Shown here: in pieces, positions 1 through 5,828 of the stretch | Layout: every line of letters begins with the position of its first letter | Position numbering within the stretch: position 1 is the first letter of the stretch | NCBI GenBank assembly: GCA_900549245.1 | Contig: URNQ01000082.1 | Span: forward strand, 1 to 7,578 | Direction: 5' to 3' | Origin: an uncultured Collinsella sp. | GTDB lineage: Bacteria > Actinomycetota > Coriobacteriia > Coriobacteriales > Coriobacteriaceae | Length of the DNA stretch: 7,578 nt | Notes under the pieces: generated by a model | Databases searched by the model: none | What the model saw: the letters and a program-made list of their open reading frames with translations, nothing else | Told to the model about the DNA's origin: nothing | Program-made: the position numbers and the translations under genes

Positions 1-124
1 GCGAAACAGCGCGGGGGGCCTGCGGCCGAGCCGATGAGTCCGCGACCCGCGTGTGCGTTGGTTCGCATGCCGGCTGAACTGGTGAGATCCCAGTACCAAC
101 GGTTAGAGTCCGGATGAAAGAGGC
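1..124 (+). promoter_or_regulatory. FMN riboswitch (RFN element), 5' part cut off by the window edge
   Basis: This is the 3' part of an FMN-sensing aptamer upstream of the riboflavin transporter gene. The most telling stretch is 99-116 (ACGGTTAGAGTCCGGATG), the conserved 3' core of RFN elements. GAGTCCGCGA at 36-45 matches the conserved segment usually written as GA/AGYCCGCGA. One arm hairpin pairs 53-57 with 64-68, and another pairs ACTGG 78-82 with CCAGT 90-94 around a TGAGAT loop, as in known RFN elements. A GGCC-TGC-GGCC hairpin at 17-27 may be the variable arm. The first conserved strands lie outside the window. No terminator separates the aptamer from ribU and its 3' end runs into the ribosome binding region, so I infer control of translation start when FMN is plentiful. 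Identification is confident; the mechanism is inference. Confidence 0.93.
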
Positions 125-134
125 AGGTGATCTT

Positions 135-725
135 ATGTCTGAACAGTCGCAGCATATCCATTTTGAGAACACGAATAGGTGGAGCACCAAACAGCTCGTT
201 ACCATGGCGCTGATGTGTGCCTTGAGCGCGTTGCTTATGTATGTGCAGCTACCCATCCTTCCCTCGGCGCCGTTTTTGACGTATGACCCGTCGCTGGTGC
301 CGGCGATGGTGTGCGGGTTTGCGTATGGCCCCGGTGCCGGTACCGCTGTTGCCGCTATGGCGATCGTTATCCATGCGCTCACCACGGGTGACTGGGTCGG
401 CGCGCTTATGAACCTGGTTGCCACGCTGGGCTACATTCTGCCCGCGGCTATCGTCTACCAGAAGATGCATACCTATAAGGGTGCCGTGATTGGCCTGGTG
501 CTCGGCGTCATTGCCGCTACGGCGTTGTCTATGGTCGCAAACCTTACCATTGGCGTATGGTTCTGGTATGGCTCGGTCGATGTGATCGCCCCGCTTATGA
601 TTCCTGCCGTGCTGCCGTTCAACCTTATCAAGACCGTGCTTAACTCGGTGTTGACGCTAGCGGTGTATAAAGCAGTCTCCAACCTCATCACGCCTAAAAA
701 GGACCAGGTCAAAGGCCGCGCATGA
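135..725 (+). CDS. ribU: Riboflavin ECF transporter substrate-binding (S) component RibU
   Basis: This 196-residue integral membrane protein binds riboflavin and works with the ATPase and EcfT encoded downstream to import it. About six hydrophobic segments are visible (roughly residues 20-40, 52-63, 66-83, 91-108, 115-137 and 158-185). Family marks include FLTYDPSLVPAMVCGFAYGP at 47-66, which resembles the DxSxxPAxxxGFxxGP motif of RibU proteins, GALMN at 89-93, and LPFNLIK near the C-terminus. An A25-xxx-A29 pair in the first helix fits the surface with which S components contact EcfT. I chose the ATG at 135 because AGGTGA (125-130) and AGAGG (119-123) precede it. An in-frame ATG at 114 lies inside the conserved riboswitch core and is unlikely. 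The gene is preceded by an FMN riboswitch, which supports riboflavin over other S-component substrates. Its stop overlaps the next start (ATGA). Confidence 0.93.
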   Translation: MSEQSQHIHFENTNRWSTKQLVTMALMCALSALLMYVQLPILPSAPFLTYDPSLVPAMVCGFAYGPGAGTAVAAMAIVIHALTTGDWVGALMNLVATLGYILPAAIVYQKMHTYKGAVIGLVLGVIAATALSMVANLTIGVWFWYGSVDVIAPLMIPAVLPFNLIKTVLNSVLTLAVYKAVSNLITPKKDQVKGRA

Positions 726-2626
726 TTGAGTGTCGGAGCGTTTCCTTTAGCTATGACGGTGCCGTGTCGGCACTCGACGGTGTCGATCTGAACATCGAGG
801 ACGGGGAGTTTTTCTGCATCCTCGGTGGCAATGGGTCGGGCAAGTCGACGTTTGCCAAGCATCTGAATGCGCTGTTGCAGCCCGATGCGGGCACGGTACG
901 CATCAACGGCATGGATGCGTCCGACCCCGAGCTGGTCTACGACATTCGTTCGACCGCGGGCATGGTATTCCAGAATCCCGACGACCAGCTGGTGGCAACG
1001 CTTGTCGAAGATGACATTGCGTTTGGTCCCGAAAACCTTGGCGTGCCATCGGCACAAATAGCACAGCGTGTACGCGAGGCGCTGAAGGGCGTGGGCCTGG
1101 TGGGCTTTGAGCGCCACGAGACCCACGCGCTCTCGGGTGGCCAAAAGCAGCGCGTGGCGCTTGCCGGTGTGCTCGCCATGGAACCGCGCGTGCTCATCTT
1201 GGACGAGGCTTCTTCGATGCTCGATCCGCGTGGACGCAAGGGCCTCATGAAGGCTTGCCACGCGTTGCACGATCGCGGCATGACCATCGTGATGATTACG
1301 CACTTTATGGAAGAGGCCGCCGAGGCCGATCGTGTCGCGGTATTTCGGGCGGGGCGCGTTGCCATGCTCGGTACGCCCGAGGAGATTCTGACGCGGGCAG
1401 ATGAGCTCGCGGAGCTCAACCTGGATATGCCGGCGTCGTGCTGCTTGGGCACGGCGCTTCGTGCGAAGGGCGTGCCCGTTCATGCGCAGGTGCGCGAGGC
1501 GGATATGGTCGCCGAGATTGCGCAGGTATATGCCGACCGGAGTGGGGAAGACACCACAGGGCGGCCTTCCGCGTCCCAGTTGGAAATCGCTGACGGCACT
1601 GTTCCGGTAGACAACGAGGGCAACGCGTCGGAGCCCGTCATCGAGCTATCCCATGTTTCGTACAGTTATTCGCTCAGTCCGCGCGAGCGTCGCCGCTGGC
1701 ATAAGCGCTCGGCCGTTGCGGGCAAATCGAGCAAACAGGCTCTCTGGGGAAACGACCCCAGCAGCCCGTGGGCGCTGCGCGATGTATCGCTGACGGTGCG
1801 TCGCGGCGAGTTCCTGGGCTTAGCAGGTCATACCGGTTCGGGTAAGTCGACGCTGGTCCAGCATCTCAACGGTTTGATTCGCCCCCAGGAGGGTTCCGTT
1901 TACGCGTTGGGGCTCGACCTGGCAAACAAGAAAGATGCCGCCGCGGTTAAGGCCAAGGTCGGCGTGGTGTTTCAATATCCCGAGCGTCAGCTGTTTGCCG
2001 AAACCGTGACGCAGGACGTGGCGTTTGGCCCGCACAACCTTGGCTTGTCGCAGGCCGAGGTCGCGCGCCGCGTTGAGTCATCGCTCGCGCGCGTGGGCCT
2101 CGACTTGGCCACGGTGGGCGACAAGAGTCCCTTTGAGCTTTCGGGTGGCCAACAGCGGCGCGTGGCGTTTGCCGGCGTGCTTGCCATGGAGCCCGAGGTC
2201 TTGGTACTCGATGAGCCCATGGCGGGGCTCGATCCGGCGGCGCGCAGTGATTTCCTGGAGCTCATCGATCGACTTCACCATGGGGGCCTGACCGTCGTCA
2301 TGGTCTCACACAGTATGGATGACCTTGCCAATTGCTGCGATCGTATTGTCGTGATGAACGAGGGCACGGTGTTTGCTGAGGGCACGCCCGCTCAGGTTTT
2401 TGCGCATGCGGATGAGCTTAAATCAATCGGCTTGGGTGTTCCCGCTGCCCAGCGCATGGCGTTGGCGCTCGCGGAAGCGGGCGTGCCGCTGCGTCGCGGC
2501 GGGCTCTATACGGTTGAGTCGTTGGCCGACGAGTTGGCAGATTTGCCGATCGGTCGCTCAGGCGGTTCTTCTAACGTCTCGGACAAGGCCAAATCCGAAA
2601 CGGTCGCGCGAGAGGAGGGTTGCTGA
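722..2626 (+). CDS. ecfA: Fused ECF transporter ATPase, EcfA1-EcfA2 in one chain
   Basis: This 634-residue cytoplasmic protein carries two complete ABC ATPase domains that should power riboflavin import. Domain 1 has Walker A GGNGSGKST (35-43), Q-loop Q84, signature LSGGQ (137-141), Walker B with D161/E162, D-loop SMLD (165-168) and switch H194. Domain 2 has GHTGSGKST (369-377), Q418, LSGGQ (473-477), D497/E498 and H530. The phrases DEASSMLDP and VFQNPDDQ in domain 1, and VFQYPERQLF with DEPMAGLDP in domain 2, match EcfA1 and EcfA2 respectively, so the order is A1-A2. These are usually two separate genes; fusions are known in dedicated ECF systems such as YkoD-type ATPases. Between them is a linker of about 70 residues. 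Domain 2 also has a roughly 30-residue, basic insertion (about 317-348) beside its early aromatic loop, and a tail follows the second domain. All catalytic residues look intact. The ATG overlaps the ribU stop by four bases. Confidence 0.93.
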   Translation: MIECRSVSFSYDGAVSALDGVDLNIEDGEFFCILGGNGSGKSTFAKHLNALLQPDAGTVRINGMDASDPELVYDIRSTAGMVFQNPDDQLVATLVEDDIAFGPENLGVPSAQIAQRVREALKGVGLVGFERHETHALSGGQKQRVALAGVLAMEPRVLILDEASSMLDPRGRKGLMKACHALHDRGMTIVMITHFMEEAAEADRVAVFRAGRVAMLGTPEEILTRADELAELNLDMPASCCLGTALRAKGVPVHAQVREADMVAEIAQVYADRSGEDTTGRPSASQLEIADGTVPVDNEGNASEPVIELSHVSYSYSLSPRERRRWHKRSAVAGKSSKQALWGNDPSSPWALRDVSLTVRRGEFLGLAGHTGSGKSTLVQHLNGLIRPQEGSVYALGLDLANKKDAAAVKAKVGVVFQYPERQLFAETVTQDVAFGPHNLGLSQAEVARRVESSLARVGLDLATVGDKSPFELSGGQQRRVAFAGVLAMEPEVLVLDEPMAGLDPAARSDFLELIDRLHHGGLTVVMVSHSMDDLANCCDRIVVMNEGTVFAEGTPAQVFAHADELKSIGLGVPAAQRMALALAEAGVPLRRGGLYTVESLADELADLPIGRSGGSSNVSDKAKSETVAREEGC

Positions 2627-3426
2627 TGGAGGCGTTTTCGTTTGGCAGCTACTATCCGAGCGATAGCGCGATCCATCGTCTGGATCCGCGCACCAAGCTG
2701 CTCCTGGGCTTTGTGTTTTTGATCACGACGCTGACCGTCGGCGGCTTCCGCGGATTAGCCCCTGTCGCAATTTTCGTTGTGCTGATCTATGTCGTGTCCC
2801 GGGTGCCGGCTCGTCGCGTTCTGTCGTCGATGGCGCCGCTGCTGGCAATCGTCGTCGTGGTCGCGGTGCTCAACTTGTTTACCGATCAGAGTGGGCGCAT
2901 CCTGTGGCAGCTCGGCTTTCTGCGGATAAGCGAGGGCTCGCTGCATTCCGCCGCCTTTATGGCGTGCCGCCTGACCTTGATGATGGCCGGTATGAGCGCC
3001 ATCACGCTCACCACACCGACGCTCGACCTCACCGCGGGCTTCGAGCGCCTGCTCGCGCCGTTTGCGCGTGTGGGGCTCCCTGCGCACGAGCTCGGCATGA
3101 TCATGGGCATCGCGCTGCGCTTTATGCCGCAGTTTGCCACCGAGATGAAGCAGACGGCCGATGCGCAGGCAAGCCGTGGTGCACGCGTAACGGGTGGCCC
3201 GCTCGGCGGCGTGCGTATGCTCGGCAGTGTGGCGATTCCACTGTTCACGGGCGTGTTCCGTCATGCCGAGACGTTGTCTGCTGCCATGGATGCACGCTGC
3301 TATCACGGCGAACAGGGCCGCACGCGTCTGCATGCGCTTGCATTTGGCCGCGGCGATGCGTTGGCGGCGGTGGTGACAGCGCTGCTGCTCATCTGCGTCA
3401 TCGTCATCAATCTTCAACTTGTTTAG
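2626..3426 (+). CDS. ecfT: ECF transporter transmembrane coupling protein EcfT
   Basis: This 266-residue membrane protein couples the fused ATPase to RibU. The N-terminus carries LDPRTKLL (19-26), typical of EcfT. Hydrophobic helices follow, then a long region with ALRFMPQFATEMKQ ahead of the first coupling motif S183-R184-G185. A second coupling motif, A223-R224-C225, sits in AMDARCYHG. Family members usually show Ala-Arg-Gly at both places, so these are mild variants with the key arginines kept. A last hydrophobic helix ends the protein. I chose ATG at 2626, which overlaps the ATPase stop by one base and has a strong GAGGAGGG (2612-2619) six bases upstream. A TTG at 2620 would lie immediately after that site and is unlikely. 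Tight overlap with the ATPase gene points to translational coupling and to one transporter operon under the FMN riboswitch. Confidence 0.93.
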   Translation: MEAFSFGSYYPSDSAIHRLDPRTKLLLGFVFLITTLTVGGFRGLAPVAIFVVLIYVVSRVPARRVLSSMAPLLAIVVVVAVLNLFTDQSGRILWQLGFLRISEGSLHSAAFMACRLTLMMAGMSAITLTTPTLDLTAGFERLLAPFARVGLPAHELGMIMGIALRFMPQFATEMKQTADAQASRGARVTGGPLGGVRMLGSVAIPLFTGVFRHAETLSAAMDARCYHGEQGRTRLHALAFGRGDALAAVVTALLLICVIVINLQLV

Positions 3427-3456
3427 GCGCGATTCGAGCGCAGGAAAGGGATTCCC

Positions 3457-3903
3457 ATGACCGACAACGACCGCACGGCGCAGCTCGAGCGCGCCTGTTC
3501 GTATCTTAGGCGTATTCCGGCGTGGTATCTCGCCACGATCGACGTGACGGACGGACATCAGCCGCGCGTGAGGCCGTTCTCGTTTGCCATGGTCGATGAT
3601 GACAAGCTGTGGTTTTGCACCTCGCGCGATAAGGATGTGTGGGCCGAGCTCAGCGCGAACCCCAAGTTCGAGCTTTCGGGCTGGAAGCCGGGGGAGTGCT
3701 GGATCGTATTGTCCGGCGAGGCCGCGCTCGAGGACGATGCGGTGGTGAGCGACCGCGTTCGCGAAGCAGGCTTTAAGCACATGGTGGGCATTGGCGAGAA
3801 GCATGAGAGCGCCAACGACGGTCGTCTTGCGTTTTTCTCGGTCCGCAATATCGCCGCCCGCTTCTGCGATATCGACGGCAGCGAAGAGCATCTGGAGCTC
3901 TAG
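3457..3903 (+). CDS. Pyridoxamine 5'-phosphate oxidase-like split-barrel protein, first tandem copy
   Basis: This 148-residue soluble protein belongs to the PNPOx-like family of small flavin-binding beta-barrels. Recognisable parts are PAWYLAT near residue 21, the R-x-RPFSFA strand around 38-44, KLWFCTSRDKDVWAEL around 50-65 and a later VLSGEA strand. It is far shorter than true pyridoxamine phosphate oxidase (PdxH, over 200 residues) and lacks its C-terminal part, so I do not call it PdxH. Such proteins generally act as dimers and bind FMN or a related cofactor; the substrate is unknown. The start has AGGAAAGGG (3441-3449) seven bases upstream. It begins 30 bases after ecfT with no obvious terminator between, so it may share the flavin-uptake transcript. 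The next gene is a clear paralog. Family assignment is fairly sure; function is open. Confidence 0.82.
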   Translation: MTDNDRTAQLERACSYLRRIPAWYLATIDVTDGHQPRVRPFSFAMVDDDKLWFCTSRDKDVWAELSANPKFELSGWKPGECWIVLSGEAALEDDAVVSDRVREAGFKHMVGIGEKHESANDGRLAFFSVRNIAARFCDIDGSEEHLEL

Positions 3904-3954
3904 CGCGTCTCAAATTAACTACCCGTTCCAAATTGGCTAGTGGCAGGAGGACGC

Positions 3955-4365
3955 ATGGACGGATTGAATACGGTTTTGGAGTATCTGACGTCGGTGCCGG
4001 CGTGGTATCTGGCGACGAGCGTGGACGGGCAGCCACATGTGCGTCCGTTCTCGTTTGCACAGATTCAGGATGGCAAGCTGTGGTTTGTGACAGCGCGCAC
4101 TAAAGATGTGTGGCAGGAGCTGCTGCAAAACCAGCGCTTTGAGGCCACGAGTTGGTGGCCGGGCCATGGCTGGCTCATCTTGCGCGGGCGCGCTGGCTTG
4201 GATGACCGGGCTTTAGGCGAAATGCGCGAAGCCGGGTGGAAGCATCTAGAGCACCTGGGCGAGCACTATGAGGGGCCTAACGACCCCACGCTCGTCTTCT
4301 TTAGCGTCGAGGATCCCGAGGCTTTTATCTGCAATCACGACGAATGGGTGCCGGTCGAGCTCTAG
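3955..4365 (+). CDS. Pyridoxamine 5'-phosphate oxidase-like split-barrel protein, second tandem copy
   Basis: This 136-residue protein is a paralog of the gene just upstream. The two share PAWYLAT, VRPFSFA, KLWF, KDVW-x-EL, REAG-x-KH and an FFSV strand, in the same order and spacing, with identity near 40-45% by eye. Two 14-base stretches are identical in DNA (ccggcgtggtatct and ccgttctcgtttgc), and both genes end in GAGCTCTAG. This copy is shorter at the N-terminus, has a deletion after the first strand, and ends VPVEL. I chose ATG 3955, preceded by CAGGAGG (3944-3950) with four bases between. An upstream GTG at 3941 would place the ribosome site inside the gene. The 51-base gap to the first copy shows no terminator. 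It is probably a flavin-binding split-barrel protein of unknown substrate. A long hairpin follows 35 bases after the stop. Confidence 0.82.
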   Translation: MDGLNTVLEYLTSVPAWYLATSVDGQPHVRPFSFAQIQDGKLWFVTARTKDVWQELLQNQRFEATSWWPGHGWLILRGRAGLDDRALGEMREAGWKHLEHLGEHYEGPNDPTLVFFSVEDPEAFICNHDEWVPVEL

Positions 4366-4400
4366 CCAGCTGGCTCATCCTAACAACTTGGTTTTCGCAT

Positions 4401-4467
4401 GGGCGGGCCTCGTATTGCCCGGCGCCGTTAGGAGCGTCGGTCAATACGGGGCCCGCTCTATTTGTCA
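4401..4467 (+). terminator. Long hairpin, probable terminator of the flavin operon side
   Basis: Bases 4401-4417 pair with 4442-4458 over 17 positions with two G-U pairs and no mismatch. After one C-T mismatch (4418/4441), 4419-4425 pair with 4434-4440 (one G-U), leaving an eight-base loop at 4426-4433. This makes 24 pairs in 58 bases. The downstream tract (TCTATTTGT) is only moderately T-rich, and the stem is longer than in a usual intrinsic terminator. Its place after the last split-barrel gene and before the arginine control region supports a terminator, but RNA processing or a dispersed palindromic element are alternatives. Confidence 0.6.
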
Positions 4468-4499
4468 ATTCCTTCAAGCGAATGTGTCGGGAATGTTTC

Positions 4500-4538
4500 A
4501 ATGCATGAATATGCAAGCCATTTACGTGTTAATGCATC
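4500..4538 (+). promoter_or_regulatory. Pair of ArgR-type operator boxes (ARG boxes) upstream of argC
   Basis: Box 1 contains TGCAT-gaat-ATGCA (4502-4515), a perfect inverted repeat with the 5-4-5 layout of ARG boxes (TGAAT-4-ATTCA in Escherichia coli; TGCAT-type half-sites are reported in actinobacteria). Box 2 at 4523-4536 reads TACGT-gtta-ATGCA, with one perfect and one poor half. The starts are 21 bases apart, so two 18-base boxes (4500-4517 and 4521-4538) are separated by three bases, which is the usual tandem arrangement for the hexameric ArgR repressor. They overlap the likely -35 region of the argC promoter, fitting arginine-dependent repression. No argR gene is in the window. Confidence 0.72.
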
Positions 4539-4544
4539 TTTTGG

Positions 4545-4553
4545 TGCTAAAGT
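4545..4553 (+). promoter_or_regulatory. Candidate extended -10 element of the argC promoter
   Basis: TGCTAAAGT combines a TG extension with TAAAGT, which matches TATAAT at four of six places including the first T, second A and last T. Transcription would start near 4560. No good -35 hexamer sits 16-18 bases upstream, as is common for extended -10 promoters, and that space is taken by the second ArgR box. A weaker alternative -10, CATAAC at 4566-4571, would start transcription at the edge of the leader hairpin. The choice is inference. Confidence 0.4.
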
Positions 4554-4576
4554 TTCAACCCACTTCATAACGACCG

Positions 4577-4608
4577 CTGCGAAATGCGCATCGGTGCATA
4601 AATCGCAG
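4577..4608 (+). other. Leader hairpin directly upstream of the argC ribosome binding site
   Basis: CTGCGA (4577-4582) pairs perfectly with TCGCAG (4603-4608). Above a small A/AAA internal loop, ATGCGC (4584-4589) pairs with GTGCAT (4594-4599) with one G-U, closing an ATCG loop. The stem ends two bases before the AAGGAG site (4611-4616) of argC. It could protect the messenger's 5' end, present or hide the ribosome site, or, as DNA, act as a third weak ArgR site, because its upper palindrome has the 5-4-5 spacing. Pairing is seen; function is unknown. Confidence 0.55.
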
Positions 4609-4622
4609 ACAAGGAGTCTGAT

Positions 4623-5693
4623 ATGTCTTTAAAGGTTGGAGTCGTCGGTGCGGCTGGATATGCCGGAGCCGAGCTCATTCGCCTCGTGCTCGGTCATCCC
4701 GAGTTTGAACTTGTTGCCATTACGTCCAACGCTGATGCCGGCCAGCCGCTGTCCGCGGTGTATCCGAGCTTCGCTGGCGTGAGCGATCTGGTTTTCACCA
4801 CGCATGACGCCCCCGAGCTCAAGAGCTGCGATGCGGTTTTTCTTGCCGTGCCGCACACGGCTGCCATGGCACAGGTGCCCGCGCTGCTTGCATCGGGCGT
4901 CTCCTGCTTTGATCTTTCGGCCGACTACCGTCTGAACGATGCGTCCGTCTTTGAGACATGGTATGCCGCCGAGCATACGAGCCCCGAGCTGCTCAAGACC
5001 CGTGCCTTCGGTCTGCCCGAGCTGTTCTGCCAAGACTTGGAAACCGCCGCATCCGACCATGCCGACGGCAAACCCGTGTTGGTCGCCTGCGCCGGCTGCT
5101 ATCCCACCGCAACGAGCCTTGCTGCCGCGCCCGCCGTGCGCGCGGGCTGGGTGGCCGAGAACGGCCCCGTGATTGTCGATGCCATTAGCGGCGCGACGGG
5201 CGCCGGTAAGTCCTGCAACGCCCGCACCCATTTTTGCAGCGCGGACGAGAACTTGGAGGCCTATGGCGTGGGCAAACATCGCCATACGCCCGAAATCGAG
5301 CAAATCCTTGGCCTGACCGATCGCGTCGTCTTTACCCCGCACCTGGCACCGCTCAAGCGCGGCCTGCTCTCCACGGTGACGCTGCCGCTTGCGCCGCAGG
5401 CTCTCGACACGCTGGCTCTTGAGGATGTCGTCGACCATTACAAGCAGTTCTACGCCGGTCGCACCTTTGTGCGCGTGCTCGATGCCGGCCAGCAGCCCAA
5501 GACGGCTTCGATCGTCGGCACCAACGCCGCCCAGATTGGCCTCGCGCTCAACAAGCGCGCGGGCGTGCTGGTGGCGACGGGTGCTATCGACAATTTGTGC
5601 AAGGGCGCTGCGGCCCAAGCAGTCCAGTGCGCCAATATCATCTTTGGCTTTGACGAGCGACGAGGCTTGCCCACAGTGGCGTGCCCGGTGTAG
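4623..5693 (+). CDS. argC: N-acetyl-gamma-glutamyl-phosphate reductase
   Basis: ArgC carries out the third step of arginine synthesis: NADPH-dependent reduction of N-acetylglutamyl phosphate to N-acetylglutamate semialdehyde in the cytoplasm. The 356-residue product is full length for the family. The N-terminal Rossmann motif GAAGYAG lies at 9-15. The catalytic cysteine is C159 in ACAGCYPTATSL, and the conserved active-site histidine region is GKHRHTPEIEQ (217-227, with H219 and H221). SGATGAGK and the late GAIDNLCKGAAAQA are also typical, the latter near the C-terminus as part of the cofactor fold. The ATG at 4623 has AAGGAG six bases upstream. The gene heads an arginine cluster with argJ and argB and has ArgR-like boxes in front, so repression by arginine is expected. 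No key residue appears to be missing. Confidence 0.97.
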   Translation: MSLKVGVVGAAGYAGAELIRLVLGHPEFELVAITSNADAGQPLSAVYPSFAGVSDLVFTTHDAPELKSCDAVFLAVPHTAAMAQVPALLASGVSCFDLSADYRLNDASVFETWYAAEHTSPELLKTRAFGLPELFCQDLETAASDHADGKPVLVACAGCYPTATSLAAAPAVRAGWVAENGPVIVDAISGATGAGKSCNARTHFCSADENLEAYGVGKHRHTPEIEQILGLTDRVVFTPHLAPLKRGLLSTVTLPLAPQALDTLALEDVVDHYKQFYAGRTFVRVLDAGQQPKTASIVGTNAAQIGLALNKRAGVLVATGAIDNLCKGAAAQAVQCANIIFGFDERRGLPTVACPV

Positions 5694-5770
5694 CACATTC
5701 GATTGTTAACGATTTGGTAGTCGGGCATCGAGTGGGGCGCCACTCTTAAGCTGGTCTCATGATCACGACT

Positions 5771-5804
5771 GGCATGGCGCACCAACCGATGTCCGTTTTT
5801 TTGT
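5771..5804 (+). terminator. Weak terminator-like stem with T-tract between argC and argJ
   Basis: GGCATGG (5771-5777) can pair with CCgATGtCC (5786-5794, two single-base bulges) around an eight-base loop, followed after one G by seven Ts and then GTTT (5796-5806). A separate perfect hairpin, GAGTGG-GGCG-CCACTC, lies at 5730-5745. The 135-base gap is otherwise without a gene. The stem is imperfect, so at most partial termination or an attenuation point inside the arginine cluster is suggested. It may also be chance. Confidence 0.35.
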
Positions 5805-5828
5805 TTGACATAAGGAGTCATAAAGACG

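Noticed and set aside
114..134. Earlier ATG start for ribU
   Set aside because: The ATG belongs to the conserved CCGGATG core of the FMN aptamer and has no ribosome site of its own; ATG 135 is better placed.
2755..3891. A 378-codon minus-strand open frame across ecfT and the first split-barrel gene
   Set aside because: It overlaps two well-supported genes, is dominated by Arg, His and Ala, and has no domain I recognise.
4364..4375. Perfect 12-base palindrome AGCCAGCTGGCT over the stop of the second split-barrel gene
   Set aside because: It has no loop, no partner copy seen in the window and no promoter beside it; it may be chance in GC-rich DNA.
4629..5696. A 355-codon minus-strand open frame opposite argC
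   Set aside because: It mirrors argC almost end to end and shows no recognisable domain; it is a composition effect.
5805..5810. Perfect TTGACA, a possible -35 for argJ
   Set aside because: The -10 would fall on the argJ start codon, leaving no room for a ribosome site, so it is probably chance.
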